Origin: Rubripirellula obstinata
GTDB lineage: Bacteria; Planctomycetota; Planctomycetia; Pirellulales; Pirellulaceae
DNA length: 43,991 nucleotides
Assembly (NCBI RefSeq): GCF_001642955.1
Contig: NZ_LWSK01000044.1
Location: 1 to 43,991, forward strand
Direction of reading: 5' to 3'
In this document: positions 42,248 through 43,991 of the stretch, one piece after another
Layout: each line of letters starts with the position of its first letter
Position numbering within the stretch: the stretch's first letter is position 1
The notes under the pieces: model-generated
What the model saw: only the letters and a program-made list of their open reading frames with translations
Databases searched by the model: none
Told to the model about the DNA's origin: nothing
Program-made: the position numbers and the translations under genes

Positions 42248-43549
42248 ATGTTCCGATTCTCGATCCGCCAATTGATGCTGATGACGGCTTCCGTCGCGGC
42301 CGGTTTCGTGATGTCGCGTAGCGCAAGTGATGATCAAGTACTCGACAGCAGGCTGATGGCGTTTCTGCTCGGGATGATCAGCTTGCTTCTTGCAGTGGGG
42401 CTGGTTCAGCAAATCATCTGGCCGCCTGTCAGTTTGAACGCGACTGCCGGCCAACAAACACTCCGGCGAATTTGTCTCTCGCTGATTTTGCTGGGCATCG
42501 TCCTGGGCGTTTATCGAACCTGCATTCCCTATCCAGCTTCGGTGATTGCGCCGAACCAACCCCTTGAAAACGAAACCGTCAATTCTGAACTCGCGTTACC
42601 ACTTTGGTATTTCAGTTTGATGTTGGCAATAATGACGGCCCCATGGTTTTCCGGGGTTGCTGGGCGAAGCAAAAACCACAGCCAAGTTCTGGGAAAAATC
42701 ACCAGTACCGTCGTTTTCATTACAGTGCTCGTCTACTGCGTTGCAATGACGTTCTCAACGACTTACAGCTTTAGCCTGGTTAACACTGAGGTCGATGCCG
42801 TCTTCGATCAGCTTTCGCAAAGGAATGCTGTGGGAACGACGCATTTTGTCGAGTACTTTGACCGGACGCCTAAGCAGTTTCGTGACTTCGTTCAGTGGCA
42901 AGCCATCACTTGGCCGCCCGCGTTGTTGGCTTGTTTTGGGTTGATCGGCTGGGGCTCGACCGTCAAATCAAGATGGTGGTTGCTTGCCCTGGTGATTCTG
43001 ATTACACCCGCATGCGTCAATCTTTGTCGAATTGTCGGCAGCCAAGCAGAAAACGTTTTTCCGATTCAAACCAAAGCGATCCTGGGAAACCCAATTCCCG
43101 ACGCGATGCTTCTGGGGATTTGCTTTTTGCTCGTTGTCATGCGATTGGCAACAAAGCGACCTGAAATCCATCTTGCTGGTGACCAACCGAACGCACTTGA
43201 GCGAGAAACTTATGCGAGCGATCATGGTTTGATCGGCTGGGCATTGATGGCGATCGGTGTACTCGCGATCATCGGCCTGCGTCAGAAATACGTCGGCTTC
43301 GGAACGCTCGGTTACTACGAGATGTTACATGCTGGCTACAATCCGGAAGTCATCGTTGGCCCGCTGATGCTGTTCGTTGGGATGCAATGGCAATGGAGAC
43401 GATTTCGATTCCAAGAAGCCGCACAAGAACGATGGCCCTGTATTGGCAACCGTCAGTACTTATTGATACCGCTGGTTGGTTTTGTCTTGCTAGTCACCGC
43501 TGTGACATCGATTCCATTCGGCGTCGCCATGCTGCACATCGGTCTCTGA
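42248..43549 (+). CDS. Polytopic membrane protein of unknown function
   Basis: I do not recognise this 433-residue protein. It has about eight to ten hydrophobic helices (for example near 38-54, 77-90, 118-132, 151-167, 225-240, 245-258, 325-345 and 400-425) and one soluble stretch (about 170-215). The first residues (MFRFSIRQLMLMTASVAAGF) follow a pattern common at the N-terminus of many planctomycete membrane proteins. No catalytic motif is visible. It is the last gene of the window, and no neighbour hints at its role. Confidence 0.8.
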   Translation: MFRFSIRQLMLMTASVAAGFVMSRSASDDQVLDSRLMAFLLGMISLLLAVGLVQQIIWPPVSLNATAGQQTLRRICLSLILLGIVLGVYRTCIPYPASVIAPNQPLENETVNSELALPLWYFSLMLAIMTAPWFSGVAGRSKNHSQVLGKITSTVVFITVLVYCVAMTFSTTYSFSLVNTEVDAVFDQLSQRNAVGTTHFVEYFDRTPKQFRDFVQWQAITWPPALLACFGLIGWGSTVKSRWWLLALVILITPACVNLCRIVGSQAENVFPIQTKAILGNPIPDAMLLGICFLLVVMRLATKRPEIHLAGDQPNALERETYASDHGLIGWALMAIGVLAIIGLRQKYVGFGTLGYYEMLHAGYNPEVIVGPLMLFVGMQWQWRRFRFQEAAQERWPCIGNRQYLLIPLVGFVLLVTAVTSIPFGVAMLHIGL

Positions 43550-43991
43550 TTCAAAACACGATGTGATCAACTTTGTTAAGCCGCGCGAGCATCGCCCAAT
43601 GGCGATTGCTTCAGCCCCGGATGGGGCGGCAGCACTTTGCCGTGGGCCTTGGCCCACGGAGTCAAACGCAGAGAAAACCAAAGCCCCGGCAGGGGCGGCA
43701 GCGAGCACACGTCGGCGCTATTACGCCTCTGGGGCAAATGATGTGTTTCAGTCGCCTACCGGTAGCCAATCGCCACCAGCATAGAATTTTATCCAACGCC
43801 GTAAAGAGTTTTGGTCCCGGAAAATGCGCACCGCCGTAACTCGCTATGGCTCGCTACGGCCTACTTTTTGGTTCCCAGACGCACCCTGACCTGATGAAAA
43901 TCATTGCAACGCAGCAAATTGGGCAAGCTGCACCATGGCAGACAACACGAACTGCAGCGCTGTGAAGCATTGTGGCAACGGCACATTTCCA
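43550..43991. other. Terminal gap with repeat fragments
   Basis: No gene is supported in these 442 bases. Present are: two copies of gccccgg-(3 nt)-ggggcggcagc (43614-43632 and 43683-43701); a hairpin ccgtgggcc/ggcccacgg (43640-43659); a left-end fragment of element A (aacgccgtaaagagttttgg from about 43795); and a GTAG-type hairpin (43833-43864) matching that at 4610. The last 57 bases are open from an ATG at 43935, but too short to judge. Confidence 0.5.

Noticed and set aside
1-43991. tRNA or rRNA genes
   Set aside because: I looked for T-loop (GTTCGANTC) and rRNA-like stretches and saw no convincing cloverleaf. A covariance-model scan would be needed to exclude one fully.

Overview
The window looks like a chromosomal segment of a marine planctomycete of the Pirellulaceae (Rhodopirellula type). 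The evidence is a formylglycine sulfatase, ECF-type sigma factors, a signal peptidase with a Cys-rich insert, a glutaminyl-tRNA synthetase next to a glutamyl-tRNA synthetase, an N-terminal motif typical of these genomes in the last membrane protein, moderate G+C, and mostly single-gene transcription units separated by palindromes. This placement is an inference from gene content. About 35 protein genes are supported. I saw no rRNA, tRNA, CRISPR array or intact transposase gene.

Layout. 1-9.2 kb: housekeeping genes (RlmI-like rRNA methyltransferase, FHA protein, XerC/D recombinase, GalE, FolD, assimilatory sulfite reductase, a small YjfB-like protein, FabH). 9.2-10.3 kb: type I signal peptidase, divergent from fabH. 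10.3-18.2 kb: a reductive pyrimidine degradation locus. A CoA-acylating (methyl)malonate-semialdehyde dehydrogenase faces away from a run of beta-ureidopropionase, uracil-type permease, AGXT2-like aminotransferase, dihydropyrimidine dehydrogenase (PreA-like) and dihydropyrimidinase. Together these can import uracil or thymine, reduce and open the ring, release beta-alanine or beta-aminoisobutyrate, transaminate it, and send the semialdehyde to acetyl- or propionyl-CoA. A 65-nt region with an interrupted inverted repeat between the divergent units is a candidate control site. 18.1-18.9 kb: about four copies of a 195-bp unit that begins inside the dihydropyrimidinase gene. 18.9-24.5 kb: NUDIX protein, cysteine desulfurase, a large low-complexity membrane-anchored protein, a 0.9-kb gene-free stretch, and a LuxR-type response regulator. 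24.8-34 kb: ribosomal protein S1, RpiB, an ECF sigma/membrane protein/DUF3471-like operon, chorismate synthase, sulfatase, RuvB. 34-43.5 kb: BioA overlapping an ECF sigma factor, Uma2-type protein, GltX, a di-haem cytochrome c lipoprotein, GlnS, and a polytopic membrane protein.

The most unusual content is between the genes. Many gaps hold long, often near-perfect inverted repeats whose outer ends are GTAG ... CTAC, the foot tetranucleotide known from REP elements mobilised by RAYT/Y1 enzymes. A second family (here 'element A', core GTTTAACCGCG-GGGCATCGCCCC and its complement) is sometimes inserted inside these palindromes. At 24.57-24.73 kb and 32.74-32.89 kb it is bracketed by 16-17-nt direct repeats, and at 40.1-40.3 kb by a shorter, weaker one, as if it transposes with target-site duplication. 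At 40.1-40.36 kb this gives three nested levels of palindrome. No candidate mobilising enzyme lies in the window, so the elements look non-autonomous.
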